Shown: piece after piece, positions 54,059-64,000 of the stretch
How the letters are laid out: every line of letters begins with the position of its first letter
Position numbering within the stretch: position 1 is the stretch's first letter
Assembly: GCA_021464415.1 (NCBI GenBank)
Contig: CM038467.1
Span: 33,635,226 to 33,699,225, forward strand
From: Lonicera japonica
Lineage: Eukaryota > Streptophyta > Magnoliopsida > Dipsacales > Caprifoliaceae
Direction of reading: 5' to 3'
Length of the DNA: 64,000 bases
Notes under the pieces: model-generated
What the model was told of the DNA's origin: nothing
The model's input: the letters and a program-made list of their open reading frames with translations, nothing else
Database searches by the model: none
Made by a program: the position numbers and the translations under genes

Positions 54059-54615
54059 ATTTAGTTGTACCATGAAAATTGATTATGTTAAAACCATTAT
54101 AAAATATTACCAATGTCTTAAAAAAAATCAATCATAACTAAAGATGAAAACAAATAAAACCTTGAGTACCTTAAATGAGAACTTTTCTTTAAATTAATTA
54201 TGTTATTGGAATAGTAATATAGTTTAATTCAATTTGTAATGATTTTTTTTCTTATTCTTAACAAAATACCAAATAAGGGTTTTATTTAAAAAGTATATTT
54301 AAAATAAACAAAAATCAAAATTTGAAAAATTGCAAATATTATGATTCACATTTTTCACATACCCATCATTAACAATTTCACTTGGTAAATGTTTTATTGC
54401 TTTTTATTTCATGTTTTGAAAAACTAATTTAGGTTATACTCTTACCCTTTCCAAACCGACTACCTTAAATTAGTTTAATAGTGCTATTATAATTTCATAT
54501 AATAAGATACTAATTTTTTTTATTCAACAAATATTTGAAGAAAAAAGTAGAAGGTCTATAATTAATCTCTATACAAAAAAAATGTACTCATGTTTAAAAC
54601 ATACTCAAAGATTTT

Positions 54616-54891
54616 TGTTAAATTTGGGTTTTAAGTCCAAGTGGGATTCTCCATTTGAATATGTTGTGCCCGCCGGCACTTGGGTTGGGCCCGGGGCACT
54701 AGCCGGGCTCGCAGGTCCACGCACATAGTAACGATATTGTCCCCAACTTAAACATCTTTGGGCCATAGGTATGGGGTTTTCACTTAAAAGGCCTCGTTAC
54801 TATGTGGAGACTCTCCCCCACTTATATATCTATGTTGAGTTCTACAATCTTTCCATGTGGGATCAATGGTTTGAGCCAACCATTCTCAACA
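54616..54891 (-). repeat. LTR of a second, small retrotransposon (LTR-B)
   Basis: Minus strand starts TGTTGAGAATGG directly after a purine tract (CCAAGGTGGAGAT, 54892-54904), as expected for a 3' LTR. The other end is tentatively TGTTAAATTTGGG on the + strand, giving matching TGTT...AACA ends and about 276 bp. The sequence contains a gtaacga-like repeated block typical of plant LTRs. The inner boundary is well supported, the outer one less so. Confidence 0.6.
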
Positions 54892-54904
54892 ATCTCCACC
54901 TTGG

Positions 54905-55328
54905 ATCAAACCAGTCCACCTAGGACTAACACCGGTCCGGCTACCCACCTAGACCTATACCATAGTCCACCATGAATCCACCTTTGAACTGTCCACGTAG
55001 GTCACCACTTAACAATATATATCCGTAAGATCGTCCACCTTTGGTCAATGCACATCTCGAGGTACACCCTATTTCACCTTACTCGAGTAACCTGCACAAC
55101 CACTTTGACAGCACCCCAAGTGTACGTAGGCTGTAGCGACTCCACCCCCGGCTTCTCCGAGTCCAACTCCACCCTAGGTTCCACCAAGTCCAGCTACCGG
55201 GACGCTTTTCTTAGCGACTTATCACCTTAGGCTCTACTGAGTTCTTCCTAACTCCACCGAGTCCAGCTACCAGTATTGTTTCACAAATCCATGGATCCAC
55301 CATCGGCTCTGATACCAATTGTTGTTGT
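54905..55328 (-). mobile_element. interior of a small non-autonomous LTR element with PBS
   Basis: Between LTR-B and the copia LTR lies about 420 bp without coding capacity, rich in repeated (minus) GGTAGCTGGACT-GGTGGA phrases. TGGTATCAGAGC (minus, 55306-55317) is an initiator-Met tRNA primer-binding site 11 bp from the adjacent LTR. Its own 5' LTR is missing; the copia LTR stands in that place. Confidence 0.6.
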
Positions 55329-55845
55329 TGTGCTAAGATACCGCTAGAACAAGCCTTAGCACAAGCGTAGGACCGATCGGACAATTATGCGTACAATAAT
55401 TAAAGAAACAAACACCACTGGTATTCAAGCAATACGAAAAATAATAGACTAAAGAAGAAAACAACTAACCAAGCACGCAAGTAATTAGATGTTGTCGGCC
55501 AAACCGCCACTAATCCACCGGGTGATAGCTATTATTGATGAGACCAATTCTGAGTACAACGCACTAAACAAACCCTAGCCGCCAATTAGAGCTCTCAATA
55601 TTATCTCTCAAATATACACTATAATCTAGCTAGTAAATAATATAACACAACTCATGAATAAACCCTATGACAAGGGGTCTATTTATAGAGTATAAATCCT
55701 ATGATCTATGATTGCATAAAGCCAAATCCTACTACAAATTGGATAATACAAATCTAATTAGGATTTGGACAATACAAAGCCAATTAAGAATTGGACAATA
55801 TAAAACCTAATAGGAATATAATTCCTATACAGAGTCAAATCTTCA
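55329..55845 (-). repeat. 3' LTR of the copia element
   Basis: 517 bp, + strand TGTGCTAAGATACC...AAATCTTCA, the same length as the 5' LTR. On its outer side it adjoins a PBS belonging to another element rather than a target duplication. Confidence 0.9.
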
Positions 55846-55859
55846 ATTCTCCACTTTGG

Positions 55860-56600
55860 CGATGTTCCATAAGACCCCAATGCACTCCACCATGATCAAA
55901 TCATCGAATAAGACACTATCACCCCCGCCGGTCCCTTAGGACTACCGCCCCCCGAGGGGCATCAACACCAAAGGATATTAACCAACGTCGAGCAATGCTC
56001 AAACTTGGCCAACGGGACAACCTTTGTCAACATATCTACCGGATTATCTTTGGTGCTTATCTTAACTAGATTTACAACATCGTTTTCAATAATTTTCCAA
56101 ATGAAGTGATATCAGATATCAATATGCTTGGTTCTTCCATGATGAACTTGATTTTTTGCCAAGTGAATTGCACTCTGACTGTCACAGTGTACCACCACTT
56201 TTTCCCGCTTCAAACTAAGATCATTAACTAAACCACAGAGCTATATGGCCTCCTTGACCACCTCCGTTACCGCAATATATTATGCCTCCATGGTAGACAA
56301 CGCTACCACACTTTGAATCATCGACCTCTAACTCAATGGACCACTACCCAATGTAAAAACATAACCCGTACTCGATCTCCGCTTGTTTAGGTCGCCGGCG
56401 TATTCCGAATCCATAAAACCCTCAATAGTTGACATTTCAGATTTTTTAAATACCAACTCTTTGTCCATCGTACCCTGAAGATATCGTAGAACCCACTTAA
56501 CGGCTTGCCAATGCGGTTTTCTAAGGTTCGCCATATACCTACTAACAATGCTCATGGCTTGAACAATGCCCGGTTGAGTGCATACCATAGCATACATCAA
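55860..56600 (-). pseudogene. copia RNase H region, broken
   Basis: The minus strand encodes the copia RNase H domain. Segment 56600-56328 carries the conserved connection and start (SRYMANLRKPHWQAVKWVLRYLQGT and a SEYAGD-like strand with the catalytic Asp). Further sequence to about 55990 continues the domain with stops and a reading-frame change. The expected DxDWAGD-like motif is altered. It is in a different frame from the upstream reverse transcriptase, so a frameshift separates them. Confidence 0.8.
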
Positions 56601-56614
56601 ACTCCCAACCGCAC

Positions 56615-57409
56615 TTACATAAGAAACTTGAGCCTGTACTCCACCTCTTCCTCGGAGCTAGGAGCCATCGTTGCCGATAGTTTGAAGTGCGGTGCTAATG
56701 GGACACTCACTGGCTTTGAGTTTTTCATCCCGAATCGAGCAACCACTTTCTCAAAGTATTGAGATTGTGTAAGACACAATCGTCCCTTCTTCCTATCTCG
56801 TACGATCTCCATCCCCAAAATTTTTTGCGCTCCACCCAAATCTTTCATCTCAAACTCCTTGCTTAACTGAGCTTTCAATACGTTGATTTCCACCAAGCTC
56901 CGAAAAGCAATGAGCATATCGTCAACGTATAGGAGTAAATAGATAAAATTGTCAGATTCAAGCCTTTTGAAGTAAACACAATGATCAAATTTGCTCTGAG
57001 TAAACTTCTGCGCGATCATAAACGTGTCAAACCTCTTGTACCATTGATGTGGGGACTGCTTCAATCCGTATAATGACTTCTGAAGTTTGCACACACTATT
57101 TTCTTTACCAACAACTTTGAATTCCTTCGGCTGAGAGATATAAATCTCTTCTTCTAGGTCCCCATGCAAGAACGCAGTTTTGACATTGAGTTGTTCAAGT
57201 TCGAGATCAAATTGTGCCACTATAGCCAACAATGCTCGAATCAAGGTGTGCTTCACAACCGGAGAAAACATTTCATTATAATCCACCCCTTCTTTTTGCG
57301 TATAACCCTTGGCTACCAACCTTGCCCTGAAACGAACACTGGACCATAGAGCCCTGTCTTTCTTAGTGAAAACCCACTTGCACCTGATAGGTTTCCTCCC
57401 CTTCGGCAA
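56615..57409 (-). pseudogene. copia reverse transcriptase domain
   Basis: 264 residues of RVT_2-type reverse transcriptase. It starts at the conserved CKWVFTKK block, continues RARLVAKGYTQKEGVDY, the TAFLHGDLEEEIYISQP block with its catalytic Asp region, and LKQSPHQWYKRFD, and reaches YVDDM, the catalytic double Asp. It synthesises element cDNA in virus-like particles in active relatives. This stretch is open, but upstream and downstream lesions make the whole polyprotein non-functional. Confidence 0.9.
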
Positions 57410-57472
57410 ATCACATAGTTCCCAAGTTCAATTTTTTCGAAGAGACTCCATCTCATCTTCCATAACCGCTTT

Positions 57473-58618
57473 TCACTTCGTATTCTCGCTAGAATCAATA
57501 ACTTCCCGATAGGAAGTCGGCTCATCCCCGTAACCTACTAAAGCGTATACCACCATGTCTTCATACCCATATCGAATCGGTGCACATCGAGCCCTAGGCT
57601 CCGTTCCACTAGCCAAAGACGATATTATTTGTTGTTGACCCGATTCCACTACCAAAATTTTTGAATTCTCACCGGGAGTCGTCTTTTCATCGTTAGACTC
57701 CTCCACCGAATCCGTAATTCGAGTATTAACTAGAGTAGTCACTTCTGTTTCCACCACCATCTCGCTCGCCTTATTCTCCTTTTCAACAGAAATTGGAGAA
57801 CCACCGTTTGTTGACAAGGTCGTCTTGAGCATAGACGCCTCGTCAAACGTCACATCCCTACTAATCACAATTTTCTTACTTTGAAGACACCACAATTTGT
57901 AACCTTTAACCTCATCACAAGAGCCTAAGAATATTGCCTTACGAGCCCTAGGGTCAATTTTCTCATCACGAACATGATAATATGCCGGATAGCAAAAAAT
58001 GTGAATGTTGTCGTAATTAGCATGAGATCCAGTCCACACCTCCACAGGTGTTTTGTATTCCACTCCCGAGCATGGCAAATGATTAACCAAGAACGCAGCA
58101 TAGGATAAGGCTTCAGCCTAAAATCGCTTATCCAATTTAGCGTTAGAAAGCATACACTGCACATTTTCAAGGAGCGTACGATTCATCCTCTCCGCTATTC
58201 CGTTCTGCTGAGGAGTACCCTTGACCGTGAAGTGGCGAACGATACATTCTCGTTGGCAGAAATCCTTAAAAGGATCACAGGTGTACTCCCCGTTGTTGTC
58301 TGACCTGAGTACTTTAACTTTTCTACTAATCTGATTTTAAACCATTGCCTTCCATTTTAAGAACACATTAAAGACCTGGTCCTTATGCTTCATGAGATAG
58401 ACTTAAGTTCTCCTTGAGTAATCATCAACAAAAGTCACAAAGTAATGATTTCCACCCAAGGATTGAGTCTTTGTCGGCCCTCAGACATCCGTATGCACAT
58501 AATCAAGTGCTCCTTTCGTGCAATGTACCGCTGTCCCAAACTTTACTCGAGTCTGTTTTTCAAGCACACAATGCTCACAAAACTCTAATTTACAGCTTTT
58601 CGCACCTTCAAGTAGCCC
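57473..58618 (-). pseudogene. copia integrase region, broken by stops
   Basis: After the protease ORF the minus strand shows a zinc-binding integrase N-terminus and the rve catalytic core, interrupted by stop codons near 58619, 58470, 58400 and 58345. The 58090-57473 ORF covers the distal integrase and the C-terminal linker (TPVEVWTG, DPRARKAIFLG and YKLWCLQSKKIVISRDVTFDE, typical of copia). Clearly inactive. Confidence 0.82.
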
Positions 58619-59716
58619 TTACTTACTCAACACCGTCATAGCCTTCTCCCTAGCATGACCTAATCGCATATGCCATAACCTCGTCGTGTCAGTCTCTTCA
58701 GTCGTAATCGAAGCAAACCTAGTCACTGTGCTTCTTTGAAGAAAATAGAGATTGCCCTTATTCTTTTCTCGAATCATAACCATAGCCCCGGAGAGAACTT
58801 TTAAATTTCCACTCTCGAGTATTACACGATACCCATTGGAATCAAGAACCCCTAAAGAAATCAAATTTTTCTTCAGATCAGGAACATACAGGACATCTCT
58901 AAGAGTACGTACTACCCCGTCGTGCATCTTTAGCCGGATCGTTCCAATCCTCATCGTTTTACACGCATGGTTGTTACCCATAAAAACATTTCTTTCGTCA
59001 ACCTCGGTGAAGGTATGAAACAAATTCCGGTTTGAGCACATGTGATACGAGCACCCACTATCAAAGATCCACTCGCTTGAAGAGCTAATCCAAGAAGTCA
59101 CAACCAACATACTCTCAAAGTCCTTATCTTTTGGTGCCGTTACCGCATTCGTGTTCTCCACTGCACCTTTATTCTCTCCCCCGTTATTGGTTATATTTTG
59201 ACACTCCCGACGCATGTGTTCAGGTTTCTTGCACTTGTGACAAATTATCTTACTCTTGTCAGCCGGTCCCCGAGATTTCGACCGCGACTTTTCCTGGCTT
59301 CCCCACTTCTTCTCATCACTTCTCCCCCTAATGAATAGCGCATCTGAGTTGGATTCTCCTCTCTCCTTCAAGCGTTTTTCATTAGCCAAGACGGCCAATG
59401 ATACCAAATCGTAGGTCACCTTTTTCTTCCCATGAATAAGTGTGGTGGTTAGATGATCATAAGATTCCGGGAGCGAATTAAGAAGCAAAATTGCCTTTTC
59501 CTCATCATTAATCTCGACGTCTAACCCTTGCAAATATGAGATTATCTTGTTGAACCCGTCGAGATGATCGTTCATGGATGTACCCCTCGAAAATTCATAC
59601 CAAAATAGTTTCTTCTTTAAGTACAGACGATTCTCAATATTATTCGTCATATACTGATCCTCGCGCTTCTTCCAAATTACTGAGGCAGATGTTTCACGCA
59701 TCACATAGTACATCAC
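58619..59716 (-). pseudogene. copia gag C-terminus, CCHC knuckle, protease and pre-integrase domain
   Basis: 365 residues. A UBN2-type gag part contains ILLLNSLPESYDHL. A CCHC zinc knuckle follows (CHKCKKPEHMRREC), then the protease active site DSGCSYHM (usually DSGA/DTAAS-H), and the GAG-pre-integrase motif LWHMRLGHA. It is in the same frame as the N-terminal gag piece at 59753-60010, from which it is separated by one TAG stop. It ends at a TAA stop before integrase. Confidence 0.88.
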
Positions 59717-59752
59717 GTTTGGAGCAAGGTGTAAACGAATTGTACTATATGC

Positions 59753-60010
59753 CTACCTATCGTACTCAACCCAATCAACGTCGGACCACTCATTGGGCTT
59801 AGCTTTATTCCCCAACAATGCTCTGTGCAAACCTTGTTGAACAAGGATGTCGGACATCTGACACTGCCGCATCGCAAAATCTGTCTTCTTCCCATCAAAT
59901 CTCTCTATATCGAATTTGATTGCAGCCGTCACCTTAGGAACAGACGCCCCCTTCAAAGGTGGTGTATCTGCCGCCTTGGCACCCCCTTCTGATGTACCAA
60001 TAGTAGACAT
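59753..60010 (-). pseudogene. copia gag N-terminus ending at an in-frame TAG
   Basis: Starts at ATG 60010, about 55 bp downstream of the 5' LTR, and covers 85 residues resembling the Tnt1-type gag start (a KFDIERFDG-K block, then M-x-D-I-L-V-Q-Q-G-L-H). It stops at TAG 59755-59753, after which the same frame stays open and matches the family. The stop is probably a CAG to TAG change. Confidence 0.85.
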
Positions 60011-60048
60011 CTCTAACTATGACACAATTATCCCAAGGAATAAACCTT

Positions 60049-60062
60049 CCTCTGATACCAAA
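60049..60062 (-). other. primer-binding site of the copia element
   Basis: Minus strand TTTGGTATCAGAGG, complementary to the 3' end of initiator methionine tRNA, 4 bp inside the 5' LTR. This fixes the element's minus orientation. Confidence 0.85.
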
Positions 60063-60066
60063 TTTT

Positions 60067-60583
60067 TGTGCTAAGATATCGCTAGAATAAGCCTTAGCAC
60101 AAGCGTAGGACCGACCAGACAATTATGCGTACAATAATTAAAGAAACAAGCACCACTGGTATTTAAGCAATACGAAAAATAATAGACTAAAGAAGAAAAC
60201 AACTAACCAAGCACGCAAGCAATTAGGTGGTGTCGGCCAAAACGCCACTAATCAACCGGGTGATAGCTATTATTGATGAGACCAATTCTGAGTACAACGC
60301 ACTAAACAAACCATAGTCTCCAATTAGAGCTCTCAATATTATCTCTCAAATATACTCTCTAATCTAGCTAGTAAATAATATAACACAACTCATGAATGAA
60401 CCCTATGGCAAGGGGTCTATTTATAGAGTATAAATCCTATGGTTTAGGATTGCACAAAGCCAAATCCTACTACAAATTGGATAATATAAATCCAATTAGG
60501 ATTTGGACAATACAAAGCCAGTTAATAATTAGATAATATAAAACCTAATAGGAATATAATTTCTATACAGAGCCAAATCTTCA
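60067..60583 (-). repeat. 5' LTR of the copia element
   Basis: 517 bp, + strand TGTGCTAAGATATC...AAATCTTCA. Aligns without length change to 55329-55845. The outer flank is gaata. Confidence 0.9.
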
Positions 60584-63500
60584 GAATATTCAAAAATATC
60601 TATATTAAACTAATTATACGTAATTCTTATTAGGTTTTTATTAATTTTATTTATACATTATTTTATAGTTATAATGGATCTTATTTTATAGATACTAATT
60701 AGGAAGTTTCAAATATATATATTTTTGTTAAATTTCAATATTTGGTATAAAAGTTATTAAATTTTAAAGTTTAAAAAAGAATTTAAGAGAGAGAAAGTTA
60801 ATGTGATTGAGTGTATTTGATAGTGTGTGGTAATGTGCATTGTTGTGTGTATGATTTTTTATCTAAAGGTCGAGATTGTGTGAAAATAAAAAAAAATTTA
60901 TGGCATGAATTAGTTGGTGTAGATAAACCACGTCGTGTGATTAAAATAAAAGTCAACTTTATAAAACTTCATTTAAAACATTGATCGAGAAGATTTATTG
61001 TATGTACTTTGGTCAAAAAACCCTTTCTTTATTATATATATATATATATAAGTATATAGGTAAATTGGGGGAGATACCAAAATATCCAAACATACATATA
61101 AAGTCCAATACATAAAGAGAAAATACTAAGTACTAAAATGTCCAAGCACAAACTTAATGTTGAAATATAAAAATAGCATAAAAGTACCACCAAGTAAAAC
61201 TAAACACACTTCACAAAAAATTCGCACTAAACATACTTTAATAAACTGTCCAGCCAAACTAAATAACCCCCGGAGACGTAAGCGAACAAAGTGTGATAAC
61301 CTTTTTAAGGAGCATCCCACAAAACTGCGACAAGCTCAATTACCTCCTCTACCCAAACCTTCTTTTCACAAAGACGAACCTATTTTGGTCAACCCATCAT
61401 TTTCAATTGTGCTACTAGAGCCATCCTCTCCACTTGAATTTCTTTGTCCATAATATAAGAAGCAAGGCTGCAAAGAAAGAGTTTTTAGCAAGTATCTTAA
61501 ACACCATATTTTCCAAGTTTTTTGTGACACATGTTCATATTATTTTGTGTATAAGAAAAAATTCAAAATATCAAGCCAATTAACGTAAAACCAGATCAAG
61601 TAACTAGATATTCAAGGATTGAAGATCCAGCTAAATTTACTTATAGTTTATATAATCTTAGACGAAACTCACAAATAAGGTTCATTTGTGAGTTCAAGTC
61701 TCACCAACCTGGGGATTGGGATGGGTTTTTGTAGTTTGTAGTAAAAGGGAGAGACTTGGACCTCCAATTAAAAAAAAAGGTTCACTAGAGAGAAAAGTTC
61801 TCAACCCAATCCTGAATCAACAAGGAATATTTTGATATGTTTGTTAAAAGGGGGGAAAGTAAGCGTATTTCACCATAGCTATGATGTAAGAAATTATAAC
61901 TGACCCGGGAAAAGGTACATGTTGTTTGCGTGATTTACATGGCCGACTTTCCCATTACCTGCTCATAAAATAAAATTGCAAAGTTAAGGATAATCGAATA
62001 ACCAAACCAAATATACGTAAACATGGAAATGCTGTGAAATAAATGTAGCCATCCAAAGGAAAAAAACAGTACCAAGTTCAACATTTTCCAACGGGCTCCC
62101 ACTTACTAAAACTATTTATTTTCCAGCATGCTTGAAAGCCTCAGCAGCAGTGCATTCATCTTTAACATGTAAATACAAGTATCAATGAAGAGATGGTGAC
62201 GAGCATAAATAAAATGGGGATGATTGAGAGATTTTACAAAGACAAACCACTCATTGTGGGATTTGACATTGCAAAAACAGAAGGTTGGGTGGAATTCGAC
62301 TCTCGCATGGCTTTAAGAAGCTGGTTTATACACCAAGCAGAAAAATGTAGCATTTAGTTATTGAGAAAATGTACCATAGCTTTCGAATGCTTGATGAAAT
62401 TACTATTTTTTGGCAATATTCACTACATATAACAAGACCTTTCTTGTGTTACGTATAGGGCCTTGTCACTGATATAATTAATCAGAAGCCTAGGAAATAG
62501 GATAGGTTTATGTTTTCTTGTCAAATAGGCAGCTTTTTTTTGTATGCTTGTGTGAATATCGGTTTGACCCTTCGTTGCTTTCTTTAAATTTAATTTACAT
62601 AGAAAAAAATTTTGAATATACACAAAGCACAGTGAAATTGTGAAAGAGTAACAACCTCCTCATTGAAAATACCACCAACTCTAGACAAACCAAGGAACAC
62701 ATGAGGTTTGACCTTTTTCACCTGAACAACAATTATAGCTAATGCCAGCTTGTTGTAAGCTTGTATATATATATATAAAGGGTGGTGTTATTGTTAAAGC
62801 AATTATAGCTAATACTAGCTAGAGCAGTGTACAACTTTTGATGCTTATGGTACAACTATTAAAAGCGGTAGGGGTACTCTAAATAGAATCTTCGATAACT
62901 AAGAAAATCCAAGTTTACAATTTATACTTACCCAAGTTTGAATAGTTGTTAATTTACATGGGGCTAACTTTAGAATTTCCTAACATGTGAGATATTGTTT
63001 TCTCCTGTGTTGTACAATTCAGTAAGTCAAGAGAAAGAATACTTGCAATTCACATACACCATTAAATGCAGCACATACGCCTATCAAATTAGCTCACAAA
63101 CAGAGTACATGCAGTCGCCATAATATATCACAAAATAGTCTATCAATAGCAGAAAAACAAGCTCAATTTTTTGACCTGAAAGACAACCTAAAGAGGTAGC
63201 TTAACAGAGCACTAATTAGCACAATTGATCCAGAAAATAGTTCAATTAAGGGTAGTAATAATCAGAACTATACCCTCACAAACGACCCTCTAAAAAATAT
63301 ATAAGCACCACTTAAAAATATGTCATAGACTAACTTAATTAGATAAAATGATCATAACATAGAAGATGTTGGCATTGCTTTCTTTCGCTAGTTTTTTTAT
63401 TATGAAGTGGTGATAAAGATCAAGTATTGATAACAGAATATGAATCATAAGGGACCTTTCAAAATACTAATTTTAAGGAACATAAATGCAAACAAAAATA

Positions 63501-64000
63501 AAAGCACTGTCATGATTAAGATGGAAGAATATAAGCATATTTAAATTAGCGATTGTGGAGAAGTACCTGATCCAATGTTTGTTGGAAGAATCGCCGAAGT
63601 AGTTATCAATATTAATTTGAAAAATCTGATGTGAAAAGATTAGATAAAACCAATCCAAATACCAGTCCGATAAAAAGAAATGATCAATCAATAACAGCTC
63701 AAGAATGTTTAGATCAGAGAAATCAAACCAAAAAGGTGTTCTGGTAACATAGAAATGTGTGATCATAACAGGTTTGTTGAATTATACATATACATATATA
63801 TATATATATATATGGATAGACAGATAAAGGAAGGGATGGAGATTATAGCTTATTTTGGATCTAAACCGATGAGCACCCCTATTTGGAATCATTTGCCAAT
63901 AGCGGCACCCACATACACAACAGATATAACAAGCAAATTCTTAAATGAGCAAAAGCAAAAAAAAATGAAGAACAAAAATGATAGTTAAGTGAAATAAGCT
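60584..64000. other. intergenic, no supported gene
   Basis: AT-rich sequence with TA microsatellites near 61035-61050, 62764-62778 and 63788-63812. I saw no recognisable protein domain, RNA gene or complete transposon. A short minus-strand frame near 62105-62165 ends in a plausible stop but could not be linked to further exons. Confidence 0.5.

Larger units (their letters stand above)
55329..60583 (-). mobile_element. Ty1/copia retrotransposon, Tork/Tnt1-like, decayed
   Basis: A 5255-bp element with 517-bp LTRs at both ends (60067-60583 is the 5' LTR and 55329-55845 the 3' LTR). The PBS TGGTATCAGAGG (minus) lies about 4 bp inside the 5' LTR and a purine tract, AAAGTGGAGAAT, precedes the 3' LTR. 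Domain order on the minus strand is gag, CCHC knuckle, protease, integrase, reverse transcriptase, RNase H: the copia order. Several stops and a frameshift disable it. The two LTRs differ at about a dozen positions in the first 200 bp. No target duplication: the left flank (gttgt) and right flank (gaata) differ. Confidence 0.9.

Noticed and set aside
62105..62165. Possible terminal coding exon on the minus strand (frame ends TAAEAFKHAGK then stop)
   Set aside because: A short frame with a plausible acceptor, but no further exons could be connected and no protein family was recognised with confidence.

Overview
This is nuclear DNA from a flowering plant, almost certainly a eudicot. It is strongly AT-rich, its genes are split by GT-AG introns, and it holds plant-type Ty3/gypsy and Ty1/copia retrotransposons, hAT and Mutator-like DNA transposons, many MITEs and a small piece of chloroplast DNA. 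I see three host genes, all on the + strand between about 29.5 and 51.9 kb. The rest is repeat-derived or unremarkable intergenic sequence. All intron-exon models were made by eye from splice consensus, reading frame and family knowledge; none is backed by transcripts.

Layout. 1-5.4 kb: the 3' part of a gag-protease Ty3/gypsy element without reverse transcriptase, ending in a 1.66-kb LTR that contains four copies of a perfect palindrome. 5.4-8.8 kb: gene-free. 8.8-23 kb: an old three-copy segmental duplication carrying later insertions. These are a 5.6-kb non-coding LTR element (9220-14867, minus strand) whose interior is two tandem arrays, a 311-bp TRIM (17142-17454), a Mutator-type element (17871-18748) and a LINE 3' remnant. 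23.3-27.8 kb: three DNA transposons nested inside one another, the innermost with hAT transposase remnants. 28.4-28.9 kb: another MITE of the outermost type.

29.5-38.4 kb: an eight-exon gene for a DUF1399 (GRDP-type) protein. Its leader has a perfect 60-bp duplication carrying twin uORFs. Its first intron has diverged repeats with a duplicated exon end and a psbD fragment, and a hAT MITE sits in the last intron. 39.8-41.7 kb: a duplicated non-coding segment up to the promoter of the first pectin methylesterase gene.

41.9-45.1 kb and 48.2-51.9 kb: two head-to-tail pectinesterase/pectinesterase-inhibitor genes of different subtypes, separated by small hAT and Mutator MITEs. The pair resembles adjacent Arabidopsis genes recalled as PME22 and PME21. 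Both proteins would be secreted and act on cell-wall homogalacturonan; the second has an RRLL processing motif and a Pro/Ser/Ala-rich tail suggestive of a pollen-type enzyme.

53.6-60.6 kb: a truncated LTR of the first gypsy family, then a decayed Ty1/copia element (minus strand) whose left LTR adjoins the primer-binding site of a different small LTR element, giving a chimera. 60.6-64 kb: no supported gene.

The best candidate for something undescribed is the interior of the 9220-14867 element. On its sense strand it carries about ten or more tRNA-like units at roughly 155-175 bp spacing (A-box-like and B-box-like motifs, T-arm hairpins, trailing T-runs), followed by a minisatellite whose half-units are small hairpins.
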